Below are positions 63,696 through 64,000 of a stretch of 64,000 nt of DNA, in pieces (within the stretch, counting starts at the first letter, position 1; each line of letters starts with the position of its first letter). Made by a program: the position numbers and the translations under genes. The notes beneath the pieces are model-generated. The model saw nothing but the letters and a program-made list of their open reading frames with translations, was not told the DNA's origin and did no database searches. The stretch covers positions 2,914,001 to 2,978,000 of the forward strand of contig NZ_CP047024.1 in NCBI RefSeq assembly GCF_009796745.1, given 5' to 3'. The DNA is from Paraglaciecola sp. L1A13 (GTDB lineage Bacteria > Pseudomonadota > Gammaproteobacteria > Enterobacterales > Alteromonadaceae).

Positions 63696-64000
63696 TTAGT
63701 TTAAACCCATAGCGTATTTCATCACTTGATGTTTAATAACACCGCCGTGATTAGCGAGTTTAAACCCTAAATTTCGTATGACTTTAAATAGTGGGTTGCG
63801 CTGTTTGAAAGTACCGTAGATCACATCCATAGCACTCATCATCAGTAAATTATCTTTGCGCCTGATAGATTCGTAGCGTAACAAGTCTTTAACCTGTGGC
63901 TGCTCGTTACCAATGCATTCGAGTAGTACTGCTACATCTTTAAAACCTAGATTAACGCCTTGCCCAGCTAAAGGATTAATAGCGTGCGCAGCATCCCCAA
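63696..64000 (-). CDS. ubiF: UbiF-type FAD-dependent hydroxylase, C-terminal part only
   Basis: The 3' 101 residues of a gene that continues past the window. GDAAHAINPLAGQGVNLGFKDVAVLL is the FAD-binding motif shared by the UbiH/UbiF/VisC hydroxylases, and the C-terminus (YESIRRKDNLLMMSAMDVIYGTF...RNLGFKLANHGGVIKHQVMKYAMGL) matches E. coli UbiF best. UbiF introduces the C6 hydroxyl in ubiquinone synthesis. The assignment to UbiF rather than UbiH is by the tail only. Confidence 0.85.
   Translation of the reverse strand, partial: GDAAHAINPLAGQGVNLGFKDVAVLLECIGNEQPQVKDLLRYESIRRKDNLLMMSAMDVIYGTFKQRNPLFKVIRNLGFKLANHGGVIKHQVMKYAMGLN

Overview
The window looks like chromosome of a marine gammaproteobacterium of the Alteromonadaceae, most likely near Glaciecola/Paraglaciecola. 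This is inferred from moderate-to-low GC, small families typical of Alteromonadales and relatives (DUF3718, DUF2986, DUF3465, YggL, SapC), a PEP-CTERM protein, a sphingomonad-style TonB receptor, and conserved gammaproteobacterial orders (hemA-prfA-prmC // lolB-ispE-tRNA-Gln-prs, then rplY-pth-ychF). No insertion sequence, prophage, integrase or CRISPR array was seen.

Layout. 1-2.6 kb: an overlapping minus-strand pair (a PEP-CTERM protein and a secreted, possibly carbohydrate-binding protein cut by the window edge), about 0.9 kb of empty AT-rich DNA, and a YkgJ-like Cys-cluster protein. 3-8 kb: an S9 peptidase, a DUF924 protein, an Asp/Asn beta-hydroxylase-like protein, a small membrane protein and a DUF3718 protein. 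8-12 kb: a four-gene minus-strand operon (histidine phosphatase, acyl-CoA dehydrogenase, APH-type kinase, MDR oxidoreductase) that resembles a split ACAD10/ACAD11 or LvaA/LvaC system for hydroxy-acyl-CoA breakdown, facing a TonB receptor. 15-19.5 kb: PepE, an LLM oxidoreductase, an SBP_bac_3 protein and a sorbosone-dehydrogenase-like lipoprotein with a candidate sigma-54 promoter. 20-26.6 kb: accessory genes, namely a sulfotransferase-like protein, a Rho-type ATPase with no N-terminal RNA-binding domain, two membrane proteins of unknown function, SapC, an aldehyde dehydrogenase relic and a pilin-like protein. 27-37 kb: a PLP gamma-synthase-family enzyme, an amine-oxidase-like flavoprotein, a decayed sulfatase, DUF3465, DUF2986, YggL, lactate permease and a large acyl-CoA dehydrogenase.

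37-43 kb: the complete late biotin pathway, bioBFCD divergent from bioA around a BirA-type operator. 43-57 kb: the housekeeping block, with hemA-prfA-prmC, an HD-GYP response regulator and sirB2/sirB1 on the minus strand, and lolB-ispE-tRNA-Gln-prs, mscS, rplY, pth and ychF on the plus strand. 56-64 kb: an orphan ABC solute-binding protein, a tRNA operon (Met-Leu-Gln-Gln) with a clear promoter, an alanine/Na+ symporter, an FMN reductase, a small membrane protein, a DUF885 lipoprotein and the 3' end of a UbiF-type hydroxylase.

The most notable observations are the split ACAD10/11-like operon, the N-terminally truncated Rho paralog, a perfect hairpin containing the prmC start codon, two decayed genes (arylsulfatase and aldehyde dehydrogenase), and three small genes that simple ORF calling would miss (7070-7240, 32385-32561, 61504-61683). 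I did not find a clearly new multi-gene system; the Rho-like gene and the acyl-CoA operon are the best candidates for follow-up.
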